Shown here piece by piece: positions 1 through 13,100 of a stretch of DNA of 64,000 bases. The first letter of the stretch is position 1. Every line of letters begins with the position of its first letter. The DNA is from Rhynochetos jubatus (Eukaryota; Chordata; Aves; Eurypygiformes; Rhynochetidae), in NCBI GenBank assembly GCA_027574665.1, contig CM050666.1, forward strand, positions 9,920,001 to 9,984,000. Reading direction: 5' to 3'. The notes beneath the pieces were generated by a model. It searched no databases. It saw only the letters and a list, made by a program, of their open reading frames with translations, and was not told where the DNA came from. The position numbers were made by a program, and so were the translations under genes.

Positions 1-3000
1 CCACCACACTGATGACCCCATGCTGGCAGAGGGGTGTGCTGGCTGCGCTCCTGCCACGCACCTAGGGAAAACATCCAGTGACTAATTTAAGTATTTCCCA
101 TCAGAGCATGGTGGGTCCTGCCCGGCTGGGCAGTGGGTCTGCAGGTGGACATCAGGTGCAACAGGGAGCACAGGAGTAGGAAGGGAAAAGTGCAAGGAGC
201 TCCAGGCACTGCTCTTCTTCCACCCAAATTCCTTTGGCAGCTGGATCCCTCACTGCTCCTCTTCATAAAAAACAAATGACTTCTCAGATTTATTAGTTAC
301 CTCCAGGTGCAATTTATCAATCCCAGGCTGGGCCCTGCCCAGGCAGCTGGGGAGAGGCCTGTGTCTTTGATTAATGTGCTATCCCCCACAATGGTGGCAG
401 ATTTCTTACCAGGGTTTAATTCTAACAGATTCTTAAAAATAACAAGAAGCATATTCAGCGAGCTGTTTAAGAGGAGGCAGAGCCGAAGTGCGGTTCATTA
501 TCTAAAGCTCTGAAGTATGTACAGGAGGGGCTGAGGAAACCTTCATGGAAGCTGGGAGGGTAAAGGGGAACCTTGCTGTATGATAAATGGGAAAGGCGAC
601 AGATACAACAGCTCATAATTGAAACAGGAGACTGGGGGGTTTCTAGACAGAAATGAAACAATGGGAAGTAAGATCTTAATAAAAATAATGAAAAAAAATT
701 AAGGATCAGGCTCTTGCAAACAGAAGGGATTCCTCTAAACAATGCAAATTTTGTTTCTGAAATTGTTGTGAAAGAGCAGAGGGACATCCAATGGGAAAAA
801 TAAGAAAAACTAGCAAAATGAGGGGAAAAGAAGAACCTCCCCAAACCTTTGACTGTAGTATGGAAAAACTCTGAAGCTTAACTGCAGTCCTCCCCTAGTG
901 CTGTCCCCTCCATAAACATGCAGGACTGCATCCAAAGGATGTGTTTTCCCATCTTCAGTTTCTTCTCCTTTCAGCCATGGCCAAAAATGAAAACATTTCG
1001 TGCAGACCTACCTTTTGGAGACCGAGCTGAGAGGAATTCCTGATCCTTTGACCTGTTTTTTTCACAGATGGAGTTATAGTCACTTTTTTCTCCTTTTCAG
1101 TGATACCTAAGCTGTTTCCTCATGGTTCAGTGTCCACGCTGGAAAGCAAGACAGGCCCACACCAAGGTTTTCCAGTGAGATTAGGATGCTGGACCAAGAT
1201 GATTTGCAAAAGACTCCACTACTATCATCTTGTCCCCTCTGTGCCTGCATTGGCTGCTGACAGCCCTCCTAGGTGCAGCGGTTTGGATTTCAGTGCGACA
1301 AAGTGTTTTCACACCCTTCCTAAGGAAGAACATCATAACCCAGTTAAAGGGCAGTGTACTCCAAGCTTTCAATGCATATTTATACCATCTATTTTAGGTA
1401 TCTACTTTCGGATCTTTCTATATGGTCAGTTAAAAAAAAGATGCGTGTCTCTGGAAGGTGACTCAGAAGACCTAAAATAGATTCCAGTTCTCAGACAACC
1501 TCTCTCTGCACTAATTATAGAAGGAGGCTGGGGATGTTAGGCTCCTAGTTTCAGCACGTGAAGGTTGATGCATGCAGGAGAGAGCAATAATACCCTCTTT
1601 ATTTTCCTTGTGGCAGGGAGTGAGATGGCTGGAGCGAGTGTGTGCAGGTTATCTACAGCCCAGTTAGCTGGTTTACAGTTTTATTGCGCTGTTCCCGAGT
1701 GCTCAAGTGAAGGGTGTTGAAGCCCTGCCAGGTGTTCACAGGCTTGTTCAGGCTGCTGCTCTGATGCCGCTAATGCTGTGCCCCCCATGCATGGCCATGG
1801 GGCTGGTGGAGCTGCCGCTAGCCAGAGCCTGCGGCAAGTGGTAGGAGTGCAGGTTATAGTACCCACACAGGTCACGCTGGCACTGCTGCGTGAGACCGTA
1901 GGAAGTGACCTGAGACGTTTGGCTCTGTGCATCCACCCAAAAAAGTCCTCTGGAGGGGAAACACACTATGGTTTCCCCTCGTGTCATGGCACCATCTTCT
2001 CAGCATTCTAACAACAAACTTGGTTTTGAGAAGGATGCATGAAAACATGCATGTGGGGTCAGCCTGAGACTTGGGGTTTACATTCACTTGCTTTCCTGCT
2101 GATGAAGAGAAAATGGTGTGTCTGTGGGCAGGAACATAGGAACATGGGGTGGATTTATCCCATCGTGTTCATCCTTCAGAGCAGGGATGCTGCAGCTCAG
2201 AGTGGCACAGCCTGCAGTTTCTTCATCTCCTCATCCTCACTTTGCATAGCCATCTTTGGAGGCACAGTTGAAAATTAACCCCAGAGTTAGCCATTTGTAA
2301 ACCAAGCTGACAGGAAATTGCTGGCTTTGTGCTGAAGAAGTCATTACCTTAAGCTTTATTGCCGTGTGCAGAGTTTACTTGTGACAAAGTAAATGTGCAG
2401 AGATGTCTGTAAATAGGGCTGGGATATTGCTGCGTTAACAGCTCCGTGCTAAGCTATCAATCAGCAGAACAGTGTGTAAGAAACCATTAAAAGCCCCTGT
2501 TATAAATGCAGAGTGTCCCACATGCACAGGCACATGCATGTGAGCTCTGCACCCCACCAGCAGGTTCTTCCATCGCTGCTCCCCTGGCTGAACACAGCCC
2601 GCTCCTCATGCGGTTTTTGGAGGGCGCTTTGTAGCCCTGGTACGTGATCAGGAACGGTGATACCATCTGGGAATAGAGCAGGGAGTGCTGGGCCAAGGGT
2701 GCCCTCGTAAAAGAGCTTGGCTGAATGCAGTGTGACCTTTGGTACCCGTCACCTTGAATGGAACAGCATTGATGTAGAGCTTGTGTGGGAGCCTGGTGTT
2801 CATTGAGATTTGGGTCCCGTTCATTAACATTATTTCTGTAATACCAGCACAGAGCTCATATAAAATACATGAGGTAACAAGATGCACCACTCATGCTTCT
2901 TGAACTGCAGGAGAAGCTGTGTGCGTGGGAAAACACGTGTACTGAAAACAAGTTGATATCTGTGTGGCTGGTGTGTGTCTAAATGATACAGGTGGTGCCT

Positions 3001-6000
3001 AGAAAGACCATCTCCCCTTGGCCCACTGTTGCCCCTGACTGCTGGTTCGAGTTCCTGGCAACCAGGCTGAGCTCTCCTCCAGCTCACAGAGCTCTGGCAA
3101 GCGGGAGATGTGGGTTTCTGGCTTATCTGTGTTTTCTCAGGGTGGCCGACAGCCTGCCTTAGTGTCATCTGAGCACTTCAGGATGTCTGGAACTTTTTAT
3201 GTGCTTCTTCCCTTGGAGTCAGCCCCCTACTTTTGATGCCGTTTTAGTTCTTTTGGCAAAACTGTGGCAACCCATTGCAAGCACCTATTTCTGGCCTTTT
3301 CCGGCTTCTGCCACTTGTGGGAGTGATAAAGTCAGACAGAGAATAAAAATTTGTCACTTGGGGGTCACAGGAGGGGCAGACTGAAGGCATTTCCCAGGCA
3401 GGACTGGACCAATGCACCCTGGCGAGGGGCAGCAATTGTAGAAGCTGGAGCCTGTGCTTGCCATGATAGAGCAACTGCTTTCTCTGGGACAGCTGAGCTC
3501 TTCAGGGGCTTTTGCAGGTGTTACAGCTTAGGGTGGTGTGGAAAGGGAGAGGGGAGGGTTGAGCAGTGACAACAGATACCAGACAGTGCTGCAGATTTCC
3601 TCCCTCTCACTCCTCATTCACACAGTCCCTGCCTCTCCCATACCCAGATGTTGCAAGGTTTTGTACAGGCTGATAAAACTGTTTCCCCCTAATAAAGCCC
3701 TGATGCTGGCCTGATGGACTTGAAGTCAATCCCACTGCTTGGGCCAGGAGGGGAAGACACAATCTATTTGTTTTCCATGCCTCTCAGCCCTGGCTTGGAG
3801 CATCCATGGCACTGATGCTCAGAAAGGATTAATTTTTTACTCACTCCTCAGCTTCCCTTTTCCTGCAGGCAAGTCCCTTTGGCATGCACAGGGAATGGCA
3901 CCCAGCCACCCTGCATGAGGATCATCCAGCTGTAACTCAGCACTGGTTCTCTCCTCTGGGCTCCTGAAGCAGCACTGCTCTTACAGCTGGACACCCGGCT
4001 TTTGCTGGGGAGTGAGCCTTGGAGAATTTTGTCCAGGGTGGACATTTTCCTTTTCATCCATAGCTGTGGCATCTCTGTAAGTCTGATTACTGACTCCCAT
4101 GATTGAGAGCTGCATTGCCCTTCCAGCTTCTCCTCTCTGCCAGGCTCCCTGACCCCTGCCTGAGACTGGGTCTGTGGTGCCAGCAGCCTTCCATCCTCTC
4201 CCCTTATCAGGGGGAAGCAAGAGGGCTCCCCGAGGCCTCAGCTGAGCTTTGAGGAGTGTCCTTCAGTCACTGCAAATGGTTGGCAGAGCACACAGAGAGC
4301 TTTGAGCTCAACTGAAGCTCAATGGCACCAGGAGCCATGTGTCACCACAGTCCCTCAACTTTCCCTGGGTGTGGGAAGGACAGCCAGAGACTTCTGAATC
4401 ACAGGGACATCGGCTTGCTGGAGCCAGCAGTGAGGGTTGAGGTATGCGCCCTGCCCAGGCTCAGTGAGAGATGGTGCTTCCCTGGGAAATGCTGCCCTTC
4501 CAAACCTCAGCTCAATAAGAAAAATGTCCTGAATTTGCACCTGTATAATAGCCATTGCAACATTAAAACTTAACTTTTCTTAAAATTTGAGATTACGTTA
4601 TGTGCTGGAGCATCAGTTCATTGTTACCAAAAGTACTCAGGTAAAAACGCTGGGGGTCTAGGGCTGCTGGGTTAAACTGAGGCTCATTTGCTCTGGGGCC
4701 ATGTGTTTGGGTTGCTAGGGACTTCAGGAAAACTGTCCCCAGAGCTGGGGTCTGAGGGACCTGCAATGGCTTTTTCCCTTGTGTATTCTCCATTGTCTAA
4801 TCCAGGCTGAGCACATGCTGCACCCTTTTGTTCAGTTGAGGTTACTCATAATATCTCCTTTACGTGGATGTCTATTTTTGCAAACCTTTGAGGAACTGAG
4901 TTGTTTCCGAGGCTGTTATCTCTCTGTCAAATTTGGCTGAAATTGCTCAATGAGTTCAAAGTTGTTGAGGGAGACACAGACAGTGTGAATGCATGCGCCA
5001 TAGGAAATCAGACTGACAGGCTGAAATGAGAAACGTTTTAAACTAGTCAAAATAAAAAGCCTTCCCAGTGGTCTGACCTGACTCTTTGTCCAGATTATTG
5101 GTTCCTAAAGCCTCCCGAGATCCTGCCAGCTACTCCAGCCCCAAGGGGCTCCAAGACCCCCACGTCAGAAAGCACAGCACCAGCAGTGCTGCCAGTACAA
5201 GGGACCCTTGAGACTAGCAAGAGACTTGGCACCAGCTTTCCTTGTGGCTTTTCACTTGTGGAGAGTGGAAGCTCATGGCCAGACGCCCACCCATGCCATT
5301 ACCGACCCACCCCGAGAGGAGATCACATGACCAACTTGTTAGATTTGTTCTTTTTGCCAAATGCCTCTGAAAAGGGATCTGACACCAGTTAATTAGACAC
5401 AGGGGCAGGTTAGAAAAATAGTTGCAATAGTGAATCTCGTTTTACTGGTCCCTGCTGCTGTTCCAGTGGTACTATCGCAGCCATTCACAGGATGGTTAAT
5501 CTTCCAGCTAGTGCTTGGAGCATTTTGTGCAGGGAGCTACTCACCATCAAAAAGAATGAATGACCCTGTTTCTCTTCCCTATTGTGGCTATCAACCAGAG
5601 CTGTCTTTGGCAAAGCTTGTAGGCTGATTTCTGGTTGAACATTAGAGGCAGAATTCATTTGTCCAAATGTAGAGATCTAATTGTGGATGTCTACATTAGA
5701 GTTACTTGTCTAGACTCTTGTTTATAGGAAAGAAATGGGCACCCCAAGCACATGAGTCATTATTGTACGCTAGAGTAAATGTCTAAAATAGGTCAGATGA
5801 ATCATTCTGTTAATGGACCTCTTTCTCTCCTGTGACTATAAAGGGAGTTCAGAGTCACCATGCAGAGGGGAACAGAGATGTCAAAGTACAGTGAGATGCA
5901 TCCCATTTCAGATATGTTTCTGGGTATGCATAGCCAGCTGCTCTTCTGTTTGAACATCTTTCTGACATCCTCTGTCCACTTCTTCTCATTTTTCCCATTA

Positions 6001-9000
6001 TAAATTAACCTGGGACTGAGATGCCATTTGTTCCCATAGCTTCCACTGCAGTTACATCGAGGACGAGGCCCAAGTACCTGCTTTTCTTCTTGGTGTCATC
6101 AGACTGGAGTCACCTTTATGCCAAACCTATGGCTGGAGCTCTGCTTTATTCTTGTGTGCATCCCTCCTTTTCCCTCTCCAGTGAAACACTGCTGGGGATC
6201 TGCTTTCCCTGCAGTCGGATACGTGTGCTGCTTTGTCCTTCCAGATGAGCCACCTGCCAATGTTTCAGGTGTCCTCAAGTTTCCGAGTCCAACACAACCT
6301 GCTCTGATTTACTAACATTTCCCAGAGTCCCTGCCTGGGCTTTGGTTATTGCCCTTTTCCATCTCTGCTGTATCTGCTAGGGTACACACTGGCACCTGTC
6401 AGAGAGGGACTCACACCAGCTTAGTGTCACCACTGCTCAGATGAACTGATGTAACGGACTCATGCTGAGACATGGTCTCAGCTGGGAGGTCAGGGGTATT
6501 AGCCTGAGTGTCTTCCACTGATTTACTCCCGTCTTATTGCTGTTTGTTGAACAAAAGAATTGTATAATACTTCCAAATCCTTCCAAGAAGGCTTGGAGCC
6601 TAGTCTTAGAAATGTAGCATTATTTTAACAAAACAAGTGCTGTGCTGATAAATGGGAGAGTGGGAGGAGGGAGAGAAACTATTCATAACACATGGTGCAG
6701 GAGATGAGGGAGGGAAGAAAAGAAAACTGAAGAGTGAAGATAAGATTTTTGCTGCAGGTGTTTTCTCAAGTTTTGGCTAGGAGACAAAGGAAAACCCACA
6801 GACCATCCAGATAAGCTCATTAGTCAGGTTAGCTGAGCACTGTTTCATTTGTCAGTAGTGTCATCTAGGCCCTCTGGCTTCAGAAAAAGCCCAACTTTAT
6901 TCTTTTCTCAAATAGTATTTTATGAAAAAATCCTCTCTTTGTGTGTGGGGTTTTTTTTTTAATTATTATTATTTAAACGTACTGGAACCTGAGAATAGTT
7001 TCAAATGCTGGCAAACTGTATCCTTGTGAAGGACATGGATGTGCCTGTGGTCTCTTGCACCTCTGTGCTATTGACTTTGACTTTAGTTGGCTAGATCTGG
7101 CCCTAGATCCTCACATCCAGCTCTGACCTTTGTGAGACTCGGCTCCTTGCACCCAGGGCTGATGAGGGATGTGGGACCAAATCACAGGCTGTGTGAGTGT
7201 CTTGGGAGGAAAGAAGAAATGGTCCTCTCCCCTGGAGACTTGAGCAATAAGAAAAGTTGTTAGGCAGCAACTGCCTTTCACAGCTTGGGAAACAGCTGGG
7301 ACTGGAAGGCACGGAATGAGGTGCAACAACCTTTCTGAGCGCTTTGGCTGAGTGCTTGAGTGAGGACTCAGCCAAACTTCTACCAGAGAAGTTAAATTAT
7401 GTATCATAATACATTCCCGAGAACAGAGCATGCACGAGCACTTGCTGGAGATGAAAGCTGATGGAACGTGCAAACTGAAACCACAGCAAGCCTCACTCTG
7501 CTCTGAACCATTTCCCACTAGGAAACTCCTCGCTGCAGCAGCCAGCCTTTCTATTTGCTCTGCAAAGTATTGCCTACTTGTGTGTAGCTCTGTGGCAGGA
7601 GGCACTCCAGAAAGCTGCTCCCTTCTCAGCACTCACTGCTAACAGTAAACAGCGTTGAGATGACTCAGAGGTGTTTTCCCTTCAATCATGTAGGTTCAAA
7701 CCAGCCCATGCTAATAACGAGCAAACATCTTCATTGTTCATCTAATGGTGTTTAGTGCTCTGATATGAGTTGCCAACTCCTGCCCAGTTCCTCGTAGGCT
7801 ACCACCTACTTTGTAGAAAGACCCATCCTGACACTAACCAGAAAGGTTGATATTTGACTGAATTAGCTTCACAGCATAGTCATACCTCTCACAGGATAAT
7901 GATGCTCTTACGCCATTCAATACCTCTCTGTCTAACCCAGCCCTTCTCTACAGGCCCTCTGTGTTGTTTTCTTCTATCCAGAGTTAGCCTTACAAGTGAA
8001 GCTCAGAAAATCTCTTGAAATCCATTTGTTGCTGGAAGCTTTCTCACTGCAATGATACCTGTTTATGTTATTGTCCTGCAAATACTGAGTTAGAGATTTT
8101 CACTGGTGCTAGGAGATGTCATTACTAAAACTGAAGCACATGTAGAGTGGGATTTAAGTAAAAGTATGGAGATTTTCCCAAGGTGTCATATATTTTCCAC
8201 AATTATGAAGCACTTGAATGGCTCACCTGAGGAGGCTACAGGACCTCCACCTTGGGAAGGTCGTTAAGGACACTGAACATTTGCCAAGGATGACCTCATT
8301 ATGCAGCCCTTCCCTGGGGAAGGAGATGAACTGCAGTTTCCTGAGGTCTATTCCAGTCCCAGGAAACCCAAGCAAGAAACTCAACAGATACAGAAGGGGG
8401 TGTAAGGTTTAGCAACAGAGAGGAAATGTTCAAAGACAAGAACGTATCTCAGATTCAGAGCTGATTTCTCAGCAGTAGTGCTGAGTTTGACTAGAACAAA
8501 TCCTGCCACATTCAGCATTTGAAATGCTCTGGCAACAAATTATACCTAATTCTCAGGACAGGAGGAAATCAGAGTGCAGTTTCCTTGAGGCAGAGCTTGT
8601 GGGAGTCTGCATTGTGTTCTGTCTGACCCACGCTGGGGCAAAGCACAAACAGCAGCACTTAAAATTTCTTCCTAGCATTTAGATATTTCTTAAAAAAACG
8701 TTATGATATTAGATAGGGAGCAGTGACTAGGGTCAATCTGATCCTAGCTTAATTTGCATTAAGTGCTTTTCAAGTCTTTCTCTTTAATATCATTCTCATG
8801 CCTAGTCAGCGTGTTGCTCATTTCCTTTGGTGGAGAAGTGAGAAGCACATGCAGCGGAAACTGAGCAAGCCAATAAAAATGATGTGGCAGAGGGAAAGAG
8901 AGGAAAGTTGCAAACAATCCCTGTTTTGGCTGATAAAGCCATCCTCCGGAAGCTTGCATATTGTAGGTGTCTGTCATTTTGCTGGGCTGGGGAGAGGAAT

Positions 9001-9589
9001 GAAAGAAAAATATATGCGCAAAATAAGCATTTCCCCTTTTGAGCCAATTTCCATAATATTTTAGTACTTATTCTACTTTTGCACAATGTGAGGCAGAGAT
9101 CCAGGTCTCCTGATGCTTTGACAGGGATGCAGGACTTCCATTCTCCTCTTACTGTGGCCTCCAGCTGTGGAAAGCTGACCTGGAGTGGAGTAGGAGAAGA
9201 GGAGGCTCCTGCAGCTGCACTACCTTATTTTCCAGATTCTCGTTCAAGTGACACGCTCTCAGAGGGATGTCCCTTCTGAACTTCTGCAGTTATTTTATAG
9301 GCACAGACCTACATGGTCAGTGAAATCACATCCTGAAGTGTCACGTTCTGCATCTCAACCATGTGCTACCGAGTCAAGAAGCCACCAGCGGAGCACTCCG
9401 GCCAGCCTGCTGGTCCCAGGGCCCTGCGGAATGCCAAGCCCCAGGGTGGGCAGGCTGCTGTGTCAGGCTGCGTGGTTTTCACCCACTTCAAACACTGTAA
9501 GTGGCAATGCTGCTTATAGTAACATGGCATCGGAAAACCCCAACATGCAGTTGCACGAGAAGGTCACAGCTCAGTCAGAACAGCGCATT
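1..9589. other. Intergenic or intronic DNA, no gene recognised
   Basis: No reading frame in this stretch exceeds about 173 codons, and none resembles a known protein. Composition is typical of vertebrate noncoding DNA, with short T-rich or A-rich tracts such as the ten-T run at 6,951-6,960 and no microsatellite of note. AATAAA-like motifs occur (for example near 3,692) without any gene structure upstream. I see no interspersed repeat here that I can name. Short exons of an unknown gene could be hidden, because exons under about 60 codons are not recognisable without comparison. Confidence 0.6.
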
Positions 9590-9860
9590 AAACATTAAAC
9601 GCTCCATTTATACACGCTCGTGGCGTCATGCCAAGATGAATCCAAAATGATTAAATCTCCAGCCGTGTCGGTTCCTTTCACAGCAACATAAAACATTTTG
9701 CTCTGCTAGTCAATGCGATGATGTTGTGCTGAGGACAACAGACTTGGGCTCTGAGCCGTGTTCGTCTCAGCGATTTGTTGTTAAAATGCATCTCTGACTG
9801 AGACGCGCTGCTGGGGTTCCCGGAGGTTCAAGCTGCCACTCGGCTAAGATGCATAGCAGT
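9590..9860. promoter_or_regulatory. Candidate conserved noncoding element (CpG-retaining)
   Basis: This AT-balanced block keeps many CpG dinucleotides, for example around 9,600-9,625, 9,663-9,670 and 9,805-9,830, while neighbouring noncoding DNA has few. It also carries homeodomain-like and AP-1/CRE-like short motifs (GCGTCATG at about 9,623, ATGATTAAAT near 9,647). Retained CpGs outside a CpG island can mean selection or lack of methylation, so a distal enhancer is possible. That is inference from composition only. Confidence 0.25.
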
Positions 9861-10132
9861 TTCCACTGGCCAGATGACTCACCTCAGCCTCTCTCGTCAC
9901 CCGAGCGAGACAAAGGCAATTGGAAGGCAGAGAAGAAAATAACAAACTGTTGACCACATCGTAAATCCAAAGATGTGGCAACAACAGGGCTTAGCTCATT
10001 CATGCAGGAAATATTGTAAATGAAACCACAGTGTTCGGATACAGTGTCTGCTGAGAGGGAAATCTCTCTTGGTAGCTTGCACCTGCTAGATATAAAAAGA
10101 AAGGGATTGGATTTCTTAATTTTGCAGGAGTC

Positions 10133-10149
10133 TTTTTTTTTTTTTTTTT
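10133..10149. repeat. Poly(T) run, 17 nt
   Basis: This is an uninterrupted run of 17 T. It could be the poly(A) tail of a minus-strand retroposed sequence, but I see no recognisable element or target-site duplication beside it, so a simple homopolymer is the safer call. Confidence 0.9.
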
Positions 10150-13100
10150 CTCTCAAAAGGCACCCTGAGTCAGAGCTTTGAAGACCTGTTTCATCTTCAG
10201 TTGAGGTCCCCAAAGAAGATTTGAAAAGCTTTAAGCTTAGAATGAACAAAGACTAAATGGGCCAGGTATTACTAGAATAAAACCAGGGACATTGAACTTT
10301 GAAAATGGTGAAAATGCAAAGTAGCTGTCAGCCTTCCCTGCCTGGTGTCTGCCTGCAGGTGTGCCTTTGCTTACAGAACCAGTTTGGACTCTCTGAGTTG
10401 CAGCAAACTGCTAGGGAGCTTCTTTCCATCACGGGCAGGGCTGGCTGCCTGCTCCTGGCAGCCTCTGCCTCCCTTGCCTGGGATGCCCTGGTGTCCTACA
10501 GAAACTTCTCCCCAGGGCAGCAGGGATCATTGTCCCCCCCCCCCAGGAGCCCAGCTGGCCTCTTCGTTGGAAAGGAGAAAAATGCCATCCTCAATAAGGA
10601 AGCAAACCCCCATGTACTGACCGCCATGCCCTTGCAATGGAGAGCTCCTGATGGGAAATGTGTACCACAATAGCACACTTAGGAGTAGGTGTACAGCAGT
10701 TTGGCAGGAAACCTCCTCTGCAGACTGGCATGTGATCAGGAGATAGGCAAGCATCAAAGAAAGGGAAATCAGCATCTAGGTTTCGTTTCTGTGGCTGTAC
10801 TTGTCAGTCTGGTATGATGCTCATGTGGCTGCCTCGACACGGGAAAGGCAATGTACCCTACCCCCTCGCCCCTCTCCTGGCACCGAGATCTCATAGGTGT
10901 CTCCAGCAGTGTTTCAGTATTTCAGTTTCCTATTTGTTAATAAAGCTAGAGCCTTTGAAAAGTCCTGTCTGACTTAATCCCTATTGATCACAGATCCGAG
11001 AGCCCTGATGTGAAGGAATTTTAAATTTTCAGCCGCTGGCTGTTTAACAGCTTCTGACTTCAAAAGCTCTAGGAGCTGCCTTCTCCTTTTAAATACACTT
11101 TGCACTTAAGGAAAACACAGTTGGTCCTTCATTAATGTGTACTTCTCCCATAATTATACAAGTGTTTGTAGTGCAAATGCTCAGTTCTCGTGCCATGTCC
11201 ACATTCCTCATTCATGAAATCAATAGGCAATAAGCAATGTCCATTTCTGATCTTTACAGAAGTCATTTGCTGCAAGGGCAACTTTTATTTAGTTTCACAA
11301 AGTACATGTAAAATAGGTGATCTTAAAAAACACGCAAGTCTCCTGAGCTGACAGCCCACGGTCCCCAAATAAAGCAGTGCGTATTTTCCAGTACCAGGTA
11401 CATAAAAGCCCACTACAGGGTGGGGATTTTCCTCTTTTTGATGGCCCTGCAGCTGTCCATGGGCAGGGAGGGGTTCTGCAGTGTGCTGCACTGCTCTGGC
11501 TGCAAGCCCTGGCAAACAAGGGGCTTGTTAGGGGTACGTCGCAGGTCTCATCTCAGGCAGGTCCCTGCGGATTACCTGTCTCCAGTTTTCTGTTTGTGGG
11601 GGTTTTGTGTGCAGAGCTCTTGTCCTGGCACCTCGGAGGGCAGCACTGCACCGGGCTGTCCCCTGTGGTATCAGCACCTCGTCCCTCCTGCCCTGAGACA
11701 TGGAGCTCAGCCTGAAGGCTGGTTCTCCAGGCGAGCTAAGGAGCTACCAAAGAAGCCTCTCGAGCACAGAGGGTGACAGTCTGAGTTATAGCCCTGAGTC
11801 AGGGAGCGTGAAGGAAGCTGGAAATGATTATGGAGCGTATGGGGGAGCTTGAGTAGCGGAGAGACTGCAGAAACCACGCTAATCCTCGGGGAACTCAAAC
11901 CATATAATTTACACAGGTTTATGCCTGAACCTACCTTTACAGTCATGCTCTTGGAAGAGAGTTTACTTAAAACGGTGGGGATATATAAATCTCTGGGGTT
12001 AAAAGAGAGGCTGAGCAGTCAGGTTTATAGGGAGGAGATTTGCATGCCTCCAAATGCACACAGTCTTCCTGCATGGCTTATGCAGCACACAGGAGTGAGG
12101 GGCCGGCAAATCCAGCAGCTTCACCCAGCGCTGGCATGAACACCGCGTGTTGGGAGGGGGCTGCGACTGCAGGGACCACAGGGCACATGGTGTGGTGGTA
12201 CTTGGTGATGCTCGATGGAAAGTGGCGAGAGTAGGTGTTACAGCCTCCTGGAGACAGTTATTCTGGATGCAAATGCTCGGGGGAGCTGTGTGAAGGTTCT
12301 CATAAAACTGAGACTTGGTAGTTCTGAGTTTGGGTTTTTTCTGGTTTTGTCAAAAAGAGAAAAGAAAAAATTCTCACCTCCCCATGCCTCCCCTTCCCAG
12401 ATCACTAGGGCGACTAAAGAAAGTGAACTAAGAATGCATGCAAAGCATAATGTACACCTTCCAGCTTCTGAAACAAATGAAGTGGGGGTCCCAGATGCAG
12501 CAGCTTTCTTCACTGACCAGTTCTGACTCACCCTCCTTCTGGAGAAGACATGAGACATAGCGAAACCCTGTGGTCCCAAACTGTTTACAAAATGTGCTGG
12601 AAGGCCTTAGTCCAACTAACTTACAATGTTTTTTGGTACTGAGGCACACTCAGCTGTACAGTCAGGGACAGAAAAACAAAACTCTGTGGGTGGAGCAAAC
12701 GGGAAGCTGCACCAAGTGACACAGGGCTGCATGCAAGCCTAGGACCGGCACTGGGCATGAAAGGGATCTCCAGGGATCCTGAATCACACTTTTCCTTGAT
12801 GGTGGCAGAAAAAACTTGCACTGAGCTGATACTCAGTTTTTCCCTCTGATTACATTATTTTCAGATATACAGGAAAAAAGGCAGCAAGACACAATGCAGT
12901 GGCTTTTCCCCTCAACTGAATGCCATGGTGTAGGATTAAATAGTTGCAGCGCTTGCTTTCAGATAATTAGAGAGGTGCCTTCTCTGCAGTATGTTGGAGT
13001 GGGAGAAACCTGCTGGAGTTACATTCATGCTGGATTGCATCTTCAGTGGGCAAGGGACTGTGGAGCTCTAACACGCAAGCTGGCACTTGCAGCTCTAACA

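Noticed and set aside
7111-7632. 173-codon minus-strand frame
   Set aside because: No recognisable domain and no transcript signals; within the chance range for 64 kb and six frames.
11280-11300. Minus-strand AATAAAAG near 11,284 as a gene 3' end
   Set aside because: No upstream minus-strand exons are recognisable.
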